The position numbers and the translations under genes are program-made. The notes beneath the pieces are model-generated. The model was not told the DNA's origin, did no database searches, and was given only the letters and a program-made list of their open reading frames with translations. Shown one piece after another: positions 26,701 to 35,480 of a DNA stretch of 64,000 nucleotides (position 1 is its first letter; every line of letters starts with the position of its first letter). The stretch is from positions 2,108,001-2,172,000 of the forward strand of contig NZ_CP093845.1 in the NCBI RefSeq assembly GCF_024732245.1, in the 5' to 3' direction. The DNA comes from Dietzia sp. B32 (GTDB lineage: Bacteria > Actinomycetota > Actinomycetes > Mycobacteriales > Mycobacteriaceae).

Positions 26701-27707
26701 TCCAGACAGCGTCCTCGGCGGATCGGACCACCGGGGTCCTCGGCGTCACCGCCGCGGAACTGCACCACACCGTCGTCGACACCACCGGCCCCGTCCCGCG
26801 CGAGACCGGCCGCGTCATCCCCGACGCCGGCACCCGGTTCTCCGGATCCCTGGCCATGTCCCCGGACGGTCGCGTCGTCTACGCCGGGCTCGCCGACGGC
26901 GGCGTGCAGGTGTTCACCGCGCCGTTCGGGCCGGCCACCCGGTCGGTCGCCCGCCTGCCCGTCACCTCCGGCGTGGTGGTGGCCAGCCCGCTCAGCCCCG
27001 ACGGGCGCACCCTCGCCGTGTGCAGCGACACCAGTCCCGACCTGGGGCTCGTCGACGTCACCGACCCCACGCGTCCCGAACTCCGGGTGACGGTACCGCT
27101 GCCGGACCCGTGTGTGGTCGCCGAGTTCTCCGCCGATTCCGGCCGGCTCGTCGTGCCGACGCTCGGGCCCGAGACGGTCATCCTCGACATCACCGACCCC
27201 GACCGACCGGCCGTCGCGCACCGGCTCACCACCGGGATCGGCGCCTCGCCCTCAGCCGGGTACGCGCACGACTCGCCACTGCTGGCCACGTCAGGGGGCG
27301 ACAAGACGATCCGGCTGTGGGACGTCTCCGGCGCCTCGACGCCCCGCGAGCTGTCCTCGTTCACCGCGCCGCCCGGGGAGATCTACTGGACCGCCTTCTC
27401 CGCCGACGACGATCTCCTCCTGATCACCTCGAGCACCGGGCAGGTCACCGTGGTGGACGTGTCCGACCCGGCCGAGCCGAGGCCGTGGGCGGTGCTGGGG
27501 TCGACCACCGATCCACTGCTCTACCAGGGCCGCAGCGCCTCACCCACGGGTGGATTGCTGGCGGTGGGCGTCGAGGGCGCCATGTGGATGTGGCAGCTCG
27601 ACCCGGACCGGGTGGTGAGCGAGGCCTGCGCCGGCGGCGTGCAGCTCACCGATGAGGAGTGGGACCGGCACTTCCCGGACACCGAGCCGTTCGACCTGTG
27701 CGGCTGA
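23793..27707 (+). CDS. HTH - STAND NTPase - WD40 repeat protein (nSTAND1 type)
   Basis: A 1304-residue signalling protein. Residues about 21-85 form an XRE-like helix-turn-helix (TREELGAALTALRVAAGLSV). A Pro/Arg-rich linker follows, then an nSTAND1 NTPase: entry motif SPYVGLRSYL, Walker A GASGSGKSS (about 201-208), and a Walker B-like region VDQFEE near 248. A single membrane helix lies near residues 557-580. The rest, about 620-1290, is a WD40 propeller (FSPDGTTLAAGTGDGRVLRW; GGDKTIRLWDVSG), ending in the LTDEEWDRHFPD ... C tail common to these proteins. Nucleotide-driven oligomerisation in response to a ligand is the family's expected mode; conflict or stress sensing is inference. ATGs at 23784 and 23853 are alternatives. 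Confidence 0.88.
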   Translation: MNTSRGADEPAVGRSAVSQIMTREELGAALTALRVAAGLSVRDVVRLVPSLTLGTASGWFSGQHVPTRASESTLVEMLRLLGVDGDTGSAGDPDEWRAAVERVRMRPGPRPTPRRGRNGARPGGDADAPTDPTAPAGADPADHRPAPRTAVPQPDDTGSPYVGLRSYLSDDAALFHGRSAEIEQIRSRLTASRMRPLLVVGASGSGKSSLLAAGLAPRWVDEGSTVAIVRPDEVTAELANSAGHLAVDQFEEIWADEVSGARRAEVLTLLAGRAADRRPTVLALRADFFQAALAEPVLRDALDDPVVIGPPSRDELAEIIVAPARSLGYAVEPSLVNLLLDAVAPADGGAGERSLLPLLSHVLLVCWERSRRRRITVDDYYSSGGVEGAVRASAESVYQELDPAGRAACRTLFLRLVDVRSARPVRRHAPLAELSEDLLVVATPFAHAGLLTVDGEAVTPTHEVLFSSWPRLVDWIDADREGLRTLARIRSAAVDWEGSGRSESALPPASATADYVRWRDDDEDGSNAHLAESERQFLAAAESHHRSVARRDRTRIRTLTVLAASLAVVTVLALVASGVALRAGADARHTRDVALSRSGSVSSTTAFARDPGLGRALALAAYRIRPTTEARSALLNTSRADVPLRFEAAPGSGRVVALPDGAGVASISSDGVLRIFRAGDPDAFATLVPGAGERQELYAADLSPDGSVLGVAGQGGVQLVDLRDPAAPEVLTVLEQQAGPFHSVAFSPDGTTLAAGTGDGRVLRWPLDMRGGAPAVTDQRARIAVPDPGAEVAKPVESLAWLPDSQTLLLANRTAGVKTLLDAGADGGGRRGPALDTGPDALPMSLAVNVDGTRIAAGTTGRTVQRWQVDGSGAGALESARPLPPLTGWNAYVNDVTFDDRGRLAAAGSDERVRVYDRAGQMLTELPASQVATGVRFTDSDHLATYSVDGLVRLWPLDRLGAASESNSIFQTASSADRTTGVLGVTAAELHHTVVDTTGPVPRETGRVIPDAGTRFSGSLAMSPDGRVVYAGLADGGVQVFTAPFGPATRSVARLPVTSGVVVASPLSPDGRTLAVCSDTSPDLGLVDVTDPTRPELRVTVPLPDPCVVAEFSADSGRLVVPTLGPETVILDITDPDRPAVAHRLTTGIGASPSAGYAHDSPLLATSGGDKTIRLWDVSGASTPRELSSFTAPPGEIYWTAFSADDDLLLITSSTGQVTVVDVSDPAEPRPWAVLGSTTDPLLYQGRSASPTGGLLAVGVEGAMWMWQLDPDRVVSEACAGGVQLTDEEWDRHFPDTEPFDLCG

Positions 27708-28062
27708 GCGGGTCCCGCTGCGGGATTGCCGGGCCGCCGACCGGCCGGGCACTGGGCCAGCGCGGCCGGCCGGGCAGCCGGGCAGCGTAACCGGCCCGGG
27801 ATGCGCTGGCTCGTTGGCTTACGCGCCGAATTTGGTGCATCGCCCCAGCACAACCCCCTCTGAGGCGTACATTCCCGCAGCGTAGGTCAAAGAGGCAGCG
27901 TATCCGGCGAGGGGTGTGCTGGTGGAGTGTCCGCACGGGCCCCGAGTCGGCCGAGCAGCCCACTCCCCCGGCGGGCGAGGCCGGCCGGGGGAGGCCGGCC
28001 GGGGGAGGCCGGCCGGGGGAGGCCAATGCTGGGCCGGCGGCCGCTGACCGGGGTCGGGCCGG
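27708..28062. other. Gene-free stretch after the STAND-WD40 gene
   Basis: No convincing coding region is visible on either strand; open frames here have low-complexity Pro/Gly/Arg translations and no family similarity. It holds the 14-bp tandem repeat at 27977-28024 and GC-rich self-complementary sequence that may end transcription of the convergent genes on either side. Confidence 0.6.
27977..28024. repeat. 14-bp GC tandem repeat, 3.4 copies
   Basis: GAGGCCGGCCGGGG is repeated at 27977-27990, 27991-28004 and 28005-28018, followed by GAGGCC. Each unit contains the palindrome GGCCGGCC, so the array could form alternative hairpins. It lies 39 bases beyond the stop of the small membrane protein gene. 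Confidence 0.9.
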
Positions 28063-28254
28063 TCAGCCGTGCTGGAGGCCGATGGTCAGCGCCTGCGACA
28101 CCGGGATCACGGTGAGGAACAGGAACGCCGCCACCGTCCAGCCGATCCACACCGGTTGGCGCCACCCCGCCCGGTAGCCGCCGGCGGCGGTGACCATGCA
28201 GATGAATCCGATCAGGATGCAGACGAACATCCAGATCATGGAGCTTGTACTCAT
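28063..28254 (-). CDS. Small two-helix membrane protein
   Basis: A 63-residue protein with two hydrophobic segments (residues about 6-24 and 36-56) around a short Arg-rich loop. Its ATG overlaps the stop codon of the GT87 glycosyltransferase gene as ATGA, so it is almost certainly translated with it. It could be a small accessory subunit of that membrane enzyme. I do not recognise a family. Confidence 0.7.
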   Translation of the reverse strand: MSTSSMIWMFVCILIGFICMVTAAGGYRAGWRQPVWIGWTVAAFLFLTVIPVSQALTIGLQHG

Positions 28255-29918
28255 GGGGTGGCGTCCTCTTCTCGGGGGGCGTCAGCAGTGTCGGTCGGGG
28301 TCGTCGCCGGGGCAACGGTCGCAGGTGACGCCTCGCCGGCCGCGGACAGGGCACCAGCAGAAGACCGGGCACCAGCGGTGGACGGGAAATCGCCGGCGGC
28401 ACGCGGCGCGGTCACCAGGGGTTCGTCCGGATCGGCGAGCACCCCGGCCAGCGGGTCCGGGCCGTCGGGTGTGCCCTGGTGCGTCATGCGTACGCGGTCC
28501 AGGTGGGGCCGGTAGATCTCGAGGATGACCACCGCGCAGACGGCCACGACCAGCAGGTCGCGGACCAGGACCAGCGGGTGGAATACCTCCGCGCCGATCC
28601 CCTTGTTGTCCACACCGTGGAAGTACGACATGTGGGCCACCCAGAGCAGGGCGTCGAACGCCATCCACGGCAGCAGGAGCCGCACGCGGGGAACGGCGAG
28701 CACCGCGAGGGGCACCAGCCAGAGCGAGTACTGCGGACTCCACACCTTGTTGGTGAGCAGGAAGAACGCCACGATGAGGAACGCCAGCTGCGCGACCCGG
28801 GGGGTGACGGGCGCGGTGAGTCCGATGACCAGCACCGCGATGCAGCCGAGCGCGAACAACACCAGCGACACCAGGTTGAGGGTCGCGGGGGCCTCGCCCG
28901 CCGCGCGGGCCGCGTCGAATCCCTGCCAACCGGTGAGGGTCTGGATGACCGCGTAGATGCTCTCGGGATTGGCGGGCCTGTCGGAGTTGAGGCGGAAGAA
29001 CTCACGCCAGCCCTGGGGGAACGGGATCATGACCGGCAGGTTCACCGCCAACCAGGCCGCCACCGCCGCCGCGGCCGCCTTGCCCAGCTCGACGAAACGT
29101 CTGCGACGCAGTGCCACCACGAGCAGGGCGCCGAACAGGAACAACGGGTACAGCTTCGCGGCCACGCCGAGCCCCAGCACGACCCCCGCCCAGACCGGGC
29201 GACGGCGGGCCCACAGCAACAGGGCGACGGAGGCGAACGCGACCGCCATGAGGTCGTAGTTGGTGAAGGCCTGGAAGATGATGAGCGGGCTGGTCGCCAT
29301 GATCAGCGTGTCCCAGGGCCTGCGCCCCGCGGAAAGGTAGGTGGCCCACACGGCGATCATCCACGCCAGCGCGAGCAGGACGCTGCCCAGGACGAAGTAC
29401 TTGGCCACCTCGATGAGGCCGCCGGGGAAGAGGGCGTGCCAGGCCTGGGCCGCCTGCGCCGTGACGTACTGGAACATCCCGGACAACACCGGGTACTCCA
29501 TGTAGCGGACCTCACCGTTGTCGGCGACCCACATGTACTTGTACGGGAGGGCGCCGGTGTCCAACCCCTCGGCCGAGTACAGCGGCAGCGGATCCGCGTA
29601 GCACGCCTTGTAGTACTGACGGCCGTCCCAGTTGAGGCCCGGCTGGGAGCCGTCGCCGGGATGGGTGGTCTCCAGGCAGGCGGCCTTGGAGAAGAAGCCG
29701 AACGCCAGGAAGATCACGGCGAACAGCATGATCACGCGCAGCGGGGTCCAGACCCGCTGACGACCCACCACCGCGTGCCGACCGACCGGCCCGCCCCACG
29801 CCGCGATGGCCTCTTCGGCGGCCCCGTCACCCGGGCGGACCCGCTCGTGCGGCCCCAGTGAACGGAGGTCGTCGTCGAGCGGCAGCGGGGAGATGTGGCC
29901 GTTGCTCTGCACGGTCAC
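28251..29918 (-). CDS. GT87-family polyprenol-linked glycosyltransferase (DUF2029)
   Basis: A 555-residue integral membrane protein with about ten to twelve hydrophobic helices, of the GT-C fold (GT87, alpha-mannosyltransferase related). GT87 members of mycobacteria use polyprenyl-phosphate-mannose to extend lipoglycans such as lipomannan. The first extracytoplasmic loop is long (residues about 95-150). The cytoplasmic N-terminus and C-terminal 60 residues are hydrophilic and Ala-rich. It follows ponA on the same strand, matching the mycobacterial ponA1 neighbourhood, and is coupled to a small membrane protein gene downstream. Confidence 0.87.
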   Translation of the reverse strand: MTVQSNGHISPLPLDDDLRSLGPHERVRPGDGAAEEAIAAWGGPVGRHAVVGRQRVWTPLRVIMLFAVIFLAFGFFSKAACLETTHPGDGSQPGLNWDGRQYYKACYADPLPLYSAEGLDTGALPYKYMWVADNGEVRYMEYPVLSGMFQYVTAQAAQAWHALFPGGLIEVAKYFVLGSVLLALAWMIAVWATYLSAGRRPWDTLIMATSPLIIFQAFTNYDLMAVAFASVALLLWARRRPVWAGVVLGLGVAAKLYPLFLFGALLVVALRRRRFVELGKAAAAAVAAWLAVNLPVMIPFPQGWREFFRLNSDRPANPESIYAVIQTLTGWQGFDAARAAGEAPATLNLVSLVLFALGCIAVLVIGLTAPVTPRVAQLAFLIVAFFLLTNKVWSPQYSLWLVPLAVLAVPRVRLLLPWMAFDALLWVAHMSYFHGVDNKGIGAEVFHPLVLVRDLLVVAVCAVVILEIYRPHLDRVRMTHQGTPDGPDPLAGVLADPDEPLVTAPRAAGDFPSTAGARSSAGALSAAGEASPATVAPATTPTDTADAPREEDATP

Positions 29919-30010
29919 ACCCTAGTCCACGGCATTTCGCACCCGGGCCCACGGCGATCGCCATCCGGCCCGGGGCGGCGGCAGCCGTCGGGCGACGTGA
30001 CCACCGCGCG

Positions 30011-32287
30011 TCAGGCGCCCGGGTCGCCTCCCCCAGCCTCTCCACCGGCGCCTCCTCCGGCGCCGCCGCCGGCGCCGCCGCCACCGGGGACCGGTGCGGG
30101 CTCCGGTGCGGGGGCCGGGGCGGGCGCGGGGGCCGGGGCGCCGGCTCCCGGGATGACGATCTCCGGCAGTCCGGGGACCTGGAGCGTGAGCGGCCCGGGC
30201 GCCTGGGGCGCCGGCGCGGGCTCGGCCGGGGCCGGGGCGGCACTGGGCTCGGGCGTGAAGTCACCGGAGTCGGTCCCGTCCGTGGTGCCCGAGCTGCTGC
30301 CGGAGGACTCCCACTGGGACGCGCCGGCCTGGCCCCCGATGTACCCGGGTTCGGGGAAGCTCTCCCAGTCCGTGCCCGACAGTGCGCCGTCCATCGCGGA
30401 CTTCCAGATGTCGGCAGGCAGTGACGCGCCGTACATCGTCCCGCCCCAGGCGTTGAGCAGCGGCTGGTTGTCGTCGGTGCCGACCCACACGGCGGTCGCG
30501 ATCGACGGGGTGTAGCCGACGAACCAGGCGTCCTTGTTGTAGCCGCTGTCGCCGAGCTGGGTGGTGCCGGACTTGGAGGCCGAGGGCCGTCCGCCGGCCA
30601 GTGAGTGTCCGTTGGAGTAGGCGGCGATGGGCTGCATCGCGGAGGTGAGGTTGTTGGCGACGTCGGCGTCGACCACCTCTTCGCCCTCGACGGAGGAGTT
30701 GTCCAGGAGCACCTCGCCGTCGGCGGTCTCGACCTTCTCGATGAAGTGCGTCGGCCGGTGGACGCCCTCCGCGGCAAAGGTCGCCAGGCCGGTGGCCATG
30801 TCCCGCACGCGGATCGGGTACTGGCCCAGGATGAGGCCGTCGTAGGGATCCTCGCCCTGCTCGCTCAGCGTCTCCCACGGCAGGCCCGGGATCTGCTTGG
30901 GGATGCCGACGCGGTGGGCCATGTCGCGGACGTCGTTCGCGCCGTTGTCGAGCATCCGCTGGAGCCGGATGAAGGAGGTGTTGAGCGACATCAGCAGCGC
31001 CTGGGAGAGCGAGCACGAGCCGCAGGACTGACCGTTGACGTTGGTGACGGTGACGTTGCCCGTGGTCACGGGCGCGGACGAGATCTGGGTACCCAGACCG
31101 ATGCCCTGCTCGAGGGCCGCGGCGACGCCGAAGATCTTGAACGTCGAACCGGTCTGCAGGGGGGCGTTGGCGTAGTCCCAGCCCTCGGCCTCCTCGCCGC
31201 CGTAGTACCCGATCACCCCGCCTGTCCTGGGGTTGATCGACACGATGGCGGTCCGGTTCTCCGGCCTCTCACCCTGCATGTTCGACCGCGCCGCGTCGAC
31301 CACGGCGGCCTGGGTCCGGGGGTCGATCGTCGTGGTGATCTTCAGCCCGCGGGTGTTGAGCATCTGCTCGTCGATCCCGGCCAGGGCGAGCTCGGCCAGC
31401 ACCTGGCGGCGGATGGGCCCGTTGCTCGGGTCGCCGACGTTCTGCTCGATGGCCTGCGGGTCCTCGACGACCTGGGGGAACACCGCGTTTCCGCGCTGCT
31501 GGGCGTCGATCGCGCCCATCTCCCTCATGCCGTCCATGACGTAGTTCCAGCGCCCCTCCGCCGCCTGGCGGTTGTTGAGCGGGTCCAGCGCGGAGGGCGA
31601 CTGGATGACGCCGGCCAGCAGTGCGCCCTCCTCGATCGTGAGGGCCTCGACCGGCTTGTTGAAGTACGCGGTGGAGGCGGCGGCGATGCCGTAGGCGCCG
31701 CGGCCGAAGTAGATGGTGTTGAGGTAGGCCTCGAGGATCTGGTCCTTGGACCACTCGTTCGTCATCTTGGCCGCGATGATGATCTCTTTGGCCTTGCGCT
31801 CGTAGGTGGGCGCGTCGCCGACCATCGTGTTCTTGACGTACTGCTGGGTGATGGTGGAGCCGCCGCCCGCGCCGGACTCACCGGTGATCTGCCCGATCAC
31901 CGCGCGGCCGATGCCGGTGGGGTCGTACCCCTCGTTGGTGTAGAAGCTGCGGTCCTCGGCGGCGATCACGGCGTTGCGCACGTGCACCGGCACCTGGTCC
32001 AGCGCGATGAGCGTGCGGTTGCCCTCCGGAGGGACGATGCGGCCGATCATCGTGGTGCCGTCGCTGGAGTAGATCTCGGAGATCTGCTCGGTGCGGACGC
32101 TGCCCGCGCTCGGGATCTCGGTGCGGTTGTACATCACGCCCGCGATGGCCAGGGGGATCACGAGGACGACGACGGCGAGGAGGATCACCGTCGTCCAGAC
32201 CGGATGGCGACGGGCCCAGCCGGGCCGGTCCGGGTTGGTTCCCCGGTCCTTGTCGGCGGATCGACTCGTCCTGCCACTCTGCGTCAT
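30011..32287 (-). CDS. ponA: Bifunctional penicillin-binding protein (class A, PonA type)
   Basis: A 758-residue peptidoglycan synthase. A cytoplasmic tail and one membrane helix (residues about 31-52) lead to the GT51 glycosyltransferase domain with catalytic Glu111 in EDRSFY and a GGSTITQQ motif. The transpeptidase domain has the active serine in STFK (381-384), SLN (434-436) and KSGTT (572-576). The C-terminus is a long Pro/Ala-rich tail like that of mycobacterial PonA1. It polymerises and cross-links cell-wall glycan outside the membrane. It is preceded by a DUF5318 gene and followed by GT87, the mycobacterial order. Confidence 0.95.
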   Translation of the reverse strand: MTQSGRTSRSADKDRGTNPDRPGWARRHPVWTTVILLAVVVLVIPLAIAGVMYNRTEIPSAGSVRTEQISEIYSSDGTTMIGRIVPPEGNRTLIALDQVPVHVRNAVIAAEDRSFYTNEGYDPTGIGRAVIGQITGESGAGGGSTITQQYVKNTMVGDAPTYERKAKEIIIAAKMTNEWSKDQILEAYLNTIYFGRGAYGIAAASTAYFNKPVEALTIEEGALLAGVIQSPSALDPLNNRQAAEGRWNYVMDGMREMGAIDAQQRGNAVFPQVVEDPQAIEQNVGDPSNGPIRRQVLAELALAGIDEQMLNTRGLKITTTIDPRTQAAVVDAARSNMQGERPENRTAIVSINPRTGGVIGYYGGEEAEGWDYANAPLQTGSTFKIFGVAAALEQGIGLGTQISSAPVTTGNVTVTNVNGQSCGSCSLSQALLMSLNTSFIRLQRMLDNGANDVRDMAHRVGIPKQIPGLPWETLSEQGEDPYDGLILGQYPIRVRDMATGLATFAAEGVHRPTHFIEKVETADGEVLLDNSSVEGEEVVDADVANNLTSAMQPIAAYSNGHSLAGGRPSASKSGTTQLGDSGYNKDAWFVGYTPSIATAVWVGTDDNQPLLNAWGGTMYGASLPADIWKSAMDGALSGTDWESFPEPGYIGGQAGASQWESSGSSSGTTDGTDSGDFTPEPSAAPAPAEPAPAPQAPGPLTLQVPGLPEIVIPGAGAPAPAPAPAPAPEPAPVPGGGGAGGGAGGGAGGEAGGGDPGA

Positions 32288-32417
32288 GTTCTACCCTCCT
32301 GCGAGCCGACCCGATTGGCCCGGGAGTCCCCCGGTTGCGGTGCTCTGGCGACCATTGTGTACGAAATCGCGACGGATTCTGTACTCCCCGGCCCCCGCCG
32401 GGCGCTCCGGGTGGGCG

Positions 32418-32906
32418 TCAGTGGTGTCGCCGGAGCTCCCGCGCCGCCCGTCGCACGCCCTTTCCGGTGCCCGGGGTGAGCCCCACCTCATAGGAGAGGA
32501 TGAGGTGGTTCCAGGAGCAGCTCCGGCAGACTTCCACCACGTGGACGGTGAACCCGTCGTGGGTCAGCGCGAGCTGGGCGATCTCGTCCTCCCCGCGCGC
32601 GGAGCCGGACGCGGTCCCGAGGTCGTCACCGAACACCCAGGAGACCTCCGTGAGGTTCTCCTTGCGGCAGACCGGGCAGACCGTCTCGGTCTCCGCGCCG
32701 TGGAAACCGGCGGCGCGCAGGAGGTAGACGTCCGCGTCGCACACCTCGCGTAGCGAGAGCGCGCCCTCGCGCAGGCCCCCCAGGACACCGCGACGACGCA
32801 GGGCGAAGTCCACCACCCGTCGACGCCGGAGCGCCGCACGGCCGGTGGGGTCCTCGGGCCCCGGCGGGGGGCCGGGTCGCGGGGAGCGGGAGTCGGCCTG
32901 GTCCAC
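32418..32906 (-). CDS. DUF5318 family protein (Rv0049-like)
   Basis: A 162-residue soluble protein with two cysteine pairs, CPVC near residue 75 and CRSC near residue 128, that could form a zinc site. It resembles the conserved actinobacterial DUF5318 protein encoded next to ponA1 in mycobacteria (Rv0049). The GTG at 32906 removes a non-homologous extension. It sits 130 bases upstream of ponA on the same strand. Function unknown; position suggests a cell-wall link. Confidence 0.82.
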   Translation of the reverse strand: MDQADSRSPRPGPPPGPEDPTGRAALRRRRVVDFALRRRGVLGGLREGALSLREVCDADVYLLRAAGFHGAETETVCPVCRKENLTEVSWVFGDDLGTASGSARGEDEIAQLALTHDGFTVHVVEVCRSCSWNHLILSYEVGLTPGTGKGVRRAARELRRHH

Positions 32907-33105
32907 GCCGTCCAGCCTACGGCCCCCGTCCCGGGCCCGGGCCGGACCGAGCCCCGCGGGCGCCGCGGCGAGGCCCGCGACACGTCGGATCGATGCCACA
33001 CCTCGGTATATCGGCCTGATACATCAGCGGGTGTACAGTCGGTGTCCGTCGCATGACACGAGGCGCACGACGTGCAGGCACGATTCGCGGGAAGGGGGAG
33101 ACGGA

Positions 33106-33657
33106 GTGCTCGAACTGGCCATCCTGGGGCTGCTCGACGAGCGGCCGATGCACGGCTACGAGCTGCGCAAGCGACTCTCGGAAATGCTCGGGACGGTCCG
33201 GACCGTGTCCTTCGGTTCCCTCTATCCCACCCTGCGCCGCCTCCAGCAGCAGGGGGACATCGTCGAGGACTCCTCGGCCGCCACCGCGACGCGCCCGCCC
33301 GCCACCGCGCGACGTGGCCGGAAGACCTACCGCATCACCACCCGCGGCAAGGAGACGCTGGCCGCCCTGCTCGACGAGCCGGCGTCGGCGTCGTTCACCG
33401 ACGACGGCTTCGGCGTCCACCTCGCGTTCTTCGACCGCACGCCCGGGCCCGCCCGGGTGCGACTGCTCGAGGGACGGCGCCGGGTGCTGGAGGAGCGTCG
33501 CGAGGGCCAGCGGGACGCCGCCACCCGCACCGGACCCTCCGAGCTGCGCTACGCCCGGCAACTGACGCTGCTCGGGTTGGAGACCAGCGAGCGCGAGCTG
33601 CGCTGGATCAACGAACTCATCCGGACAGAGAACCCATCACAAGGAGAACCCCAATGA
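33106..33657 (+). CDS. PadR-family transcriptional regulator
   Basis: A 183-residue regulator with the N-terminal winged helix typical of Pad[24 protein letters not shown] and [16 protein letters not shown]. The C-terminal half is helical and likely dimerises. The GTG at 33106 follows a GAAGGGGGAG ribosome binding site. Its stop overlaps the ATG of the inositol phosphate synthase gene, so the pair is co-translated, like the mycobacterial pair Rv0047c/ino1. It may control ino1 and itself. Confidence 0.9.
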   Translation: MLELAILGLLDERPMHGYELRKRLSEMLGTVRTVSFGSLYPTLRRLQQQGDIVEDSSAATATRPPATARRGRKTYRITTRGKETLAALLDEPASASFTDDGFGVHLAFFDRTPGPARVRLLEGRRRVLEERREGQRDAATRTGPSELRYARQLTLLGLETSERELRWINELIRTENPSQGEPQ

Positions 33658-34742
33658 CCGACCAGAAGGTGCGCGTCGCGATCGTCGGCGTCGGCAACTG
33701 TGCGTCCTCGCTCGTGCAGGGCGTCGAGTTCTACAAGGACGCCGCGATCGACCAGACCGTCCCCGGCCTCATGCACGTCAAGTTCGGCGACTACCACGTG
33801 AGTGACGTGGAGTTCGTCGCCGCGTTCGACGTGGACGGCAAGAAGGTCGGCATGGACCTCGCCGAGGCGATCAACGCCTCCGAGAACAACACCCTGAAGC
33901 TGTGCGACGTACCGCCGACCGGCGTGAGCGTCCAGCGCGGACCCACCCTCGACGGCCTGGGCAAGTACTACCGCGAGACCATCGAGGAGTCCGCCGCCGA
34001 GCCCGTCGACGTGGTGCAGGCGCTGCGCGACGCCGAGGTAGACGTCGTGGTCAGCTACCTGCCCGTCGGCTCGGAGGAGGCAGACAAGTTCTACGCGCAG
34101 TGCTGCATCGACGCCGGCGTGGCGTTCGTCAACGCCCTCCCCGTGTTCATCGCGTCCGACCCCGTCTGGGCCGAGAAGTTCCGCAGCGCCGGCGTCCCGA
34201 TCGTCGGTGACGACATCAAGAGCCAGGTCGGCGCCACCATCACCCACCGCGTCATGGCCAAGCTGTTCGAGGACCGCGGCGTCGCGCTCGACCGCACGTA
34301 CCAGCTCAACGTCGGCGGCAACATGGACTTCAAGAACATGCTCGAGCGCGACCGCCTGGAGTCCAAGAAGGTCTCCAAGACCCAGGCGGTGACCTCCAAC
34401 CTCGAGGGATCGCTCAAGGACAAGATCCACGACCGCAACGTCCACATCGGCCCCTCGGACTACGTGGAGTGGCTCGACGACCGCAAGTGGGCGTACGTTC
34501 GTCTCGAGGGACGCGCGTTCGGTGACGCCCCGATCAACCTCGAGTACAAGCTCGAGGTGTGGGACTCGCCCAACTCGGCGGGCATCATCATCGACGCCGT
34601 CCGCGCGGCCAAGATCGCCAAGGACCGCGGTATCGGCGGACCGATCCTGCCGGCCTCGGCGTACCTGATGAAGTCGCCGCCGGAGCAGATGGCGGACGAC
34701 AAGGCCCGCGCCGAGCTCGAGGCCTTCATCATCGGGGCCTGA
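33654..34742 (+). CDS. ino1: Myo-inositol-1-phosphate synthase
   Basis: A 362-residue enzyme that converts glucose-6-phosphate to myo-inositol-1-phosphate using NAD+. The dinucleotide motif VGVGNCASS is at the N-terminus and the family signature [13 protein letters not shown] is near residues 222-235. The length matches the actinobacterial form. The product feeds phosphatidylinositol, PIM/LAM lipoglycans and mycothiol. It overlaps the upstream PadR gene by 4 bases and has an AAGGAGAA ribosome binding site. Confidence 0.96.
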   Translation: MTDQKVRVAIVGVGNCASSLVQGVEFYKDAAIDQTVPGLMHVKFGDYHVSDVEFVAAFDVDGKKVGMDLAEAINASENNTLKLCDVPPTGVSVQRGPTLDGLGKYYRETIEESAAEPVDVVQALRDAEVDVVVSYLPVGSEEADKFYAQCCIDAGVAFVNALPVFIASDPVWAEKFRSAGVPIVGDDIKSQVGATITHRVMAKLFEDRGVALDRTYQLNVGGNMDFKNMLERDRLESKKVSKTQAVTSNLEGSLKDKIHDRNVHIGPSDYVEWLDDRKWAYVRLEGRAFGDAPINLEYKLEVWDSPNSAGIIIDAVRAAKIAKDRGIGGPILPASAYLMKSPPEQMADDKARAELEAFIIGA

Positions 34743-34763
34743 CCAGCGCAGCAGAGGGATCGT

Positions 34764-35330
34764 ATGAACCGCACAGCGACGAACCACCCCCAGACCGCCA
34801 CCGGGCGTCGCCGTGCCCCGGCCGTCATCGCACTCGCGATGGCGGCCGGTGTCGTACTCGGGGCCTGTTCCGCGGACTCCGGTGACGGCATCGCCCCGTC
34901 GCCGACGACGCGGACGAGCACCTCGTCGTCGTCATCAACCCCGGCTCCCACCACGACGGCCTCCGACACCGCGGAGCCCGTGTCGGCACCGCCCGCGCCG
35001 GCACCGCCCGTCGCCGCGGCGCCCGCGACACAACTGCCCGCCAACGTCGTGGGCACCGGCGGACCCTGCCAGATGCTCGGAGAGGTCGCGCAGGCCCAGG
35101 ACGGGTCCGCCCTGTTCTGCACCGAGGACCCCGGCGGGGCCGGCCCACTGTGGCTGCCGCAGGCCGGCGCCGATCCCGGCGGGGGCGGCGTCGCGGATGC
35201 CACCGGCCAGGCCCGACCCGGCGGCCCGTGCGCACAGGAGGGCCTCGCGGTGACCGGCGTCGACGGCGCCGTGCTCACCTGCCGCCTCACCGGTGGGGGC
35301 GACGTGCCCGGCGGACTCTACTGGCAGTAG
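34764..35330 (+). CDS. Putative lipoprotein of unknown function
   Basis: A 188-residue exported protein. A basic N-terminus and hydrophobic stretch end in a lipobox with Cys35 (VVLGAC), followed by a Ser/Thr/Pro/Ala-rich linker (about residues 45-90) suited to spanning the cell wall. The remaining domain has four cysteines in GGPCQMLGE, LFCTEDP, GGPCAQEG and VLTCRLT, which may form two disulfides in two related halves. It follows ino1 by 21 bases. No family recognised. Confidence 0.75.
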   Translation: MNRTATNHPQTATGRRRAPAVIALAMAAGVVLGACSADSGDGIAPSPTTRTSTSSSSSTPAPTTTASDTAEPVSAPPAPAPPVAAAPATQLPANVVGTGGPCQMLGEVAQAQDGSALFCTEDPGGAGPLWLPQAGADPGGGGVADATGQARPGGPCAQEGLAVTGVDGAVLTCRLTGGGDVPGGLYWQ

Positions 35331-35480
35331 GGCCCGCCCGCCCGCTTCCCCCGCATCGCCCGCTTCCCCCGCTTCCCCCGCAGCCCGTCCGGCACCCGGC
35401 GGGGCCTCATCCGGTTGCAGGTGGCGCGCTGCGCAGATTGACTGGGCAACAACTGTCCCGAAGATCAACCGGAGGCCCCG

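Noticed and set aside
23835-27221. A 1128-codon antisense open frame under the STAND-WD40 gene
   Set aside because: It mirrors the codon structure of the plus-strand gene and shows only Gly/Asp/Val/Arg-rich sequence without domains.
27960-28030. CRISPR-like array
   Set aside because: The units are contiguous 14-bp tandem copies without spacers, and no cas genes are present in the window.
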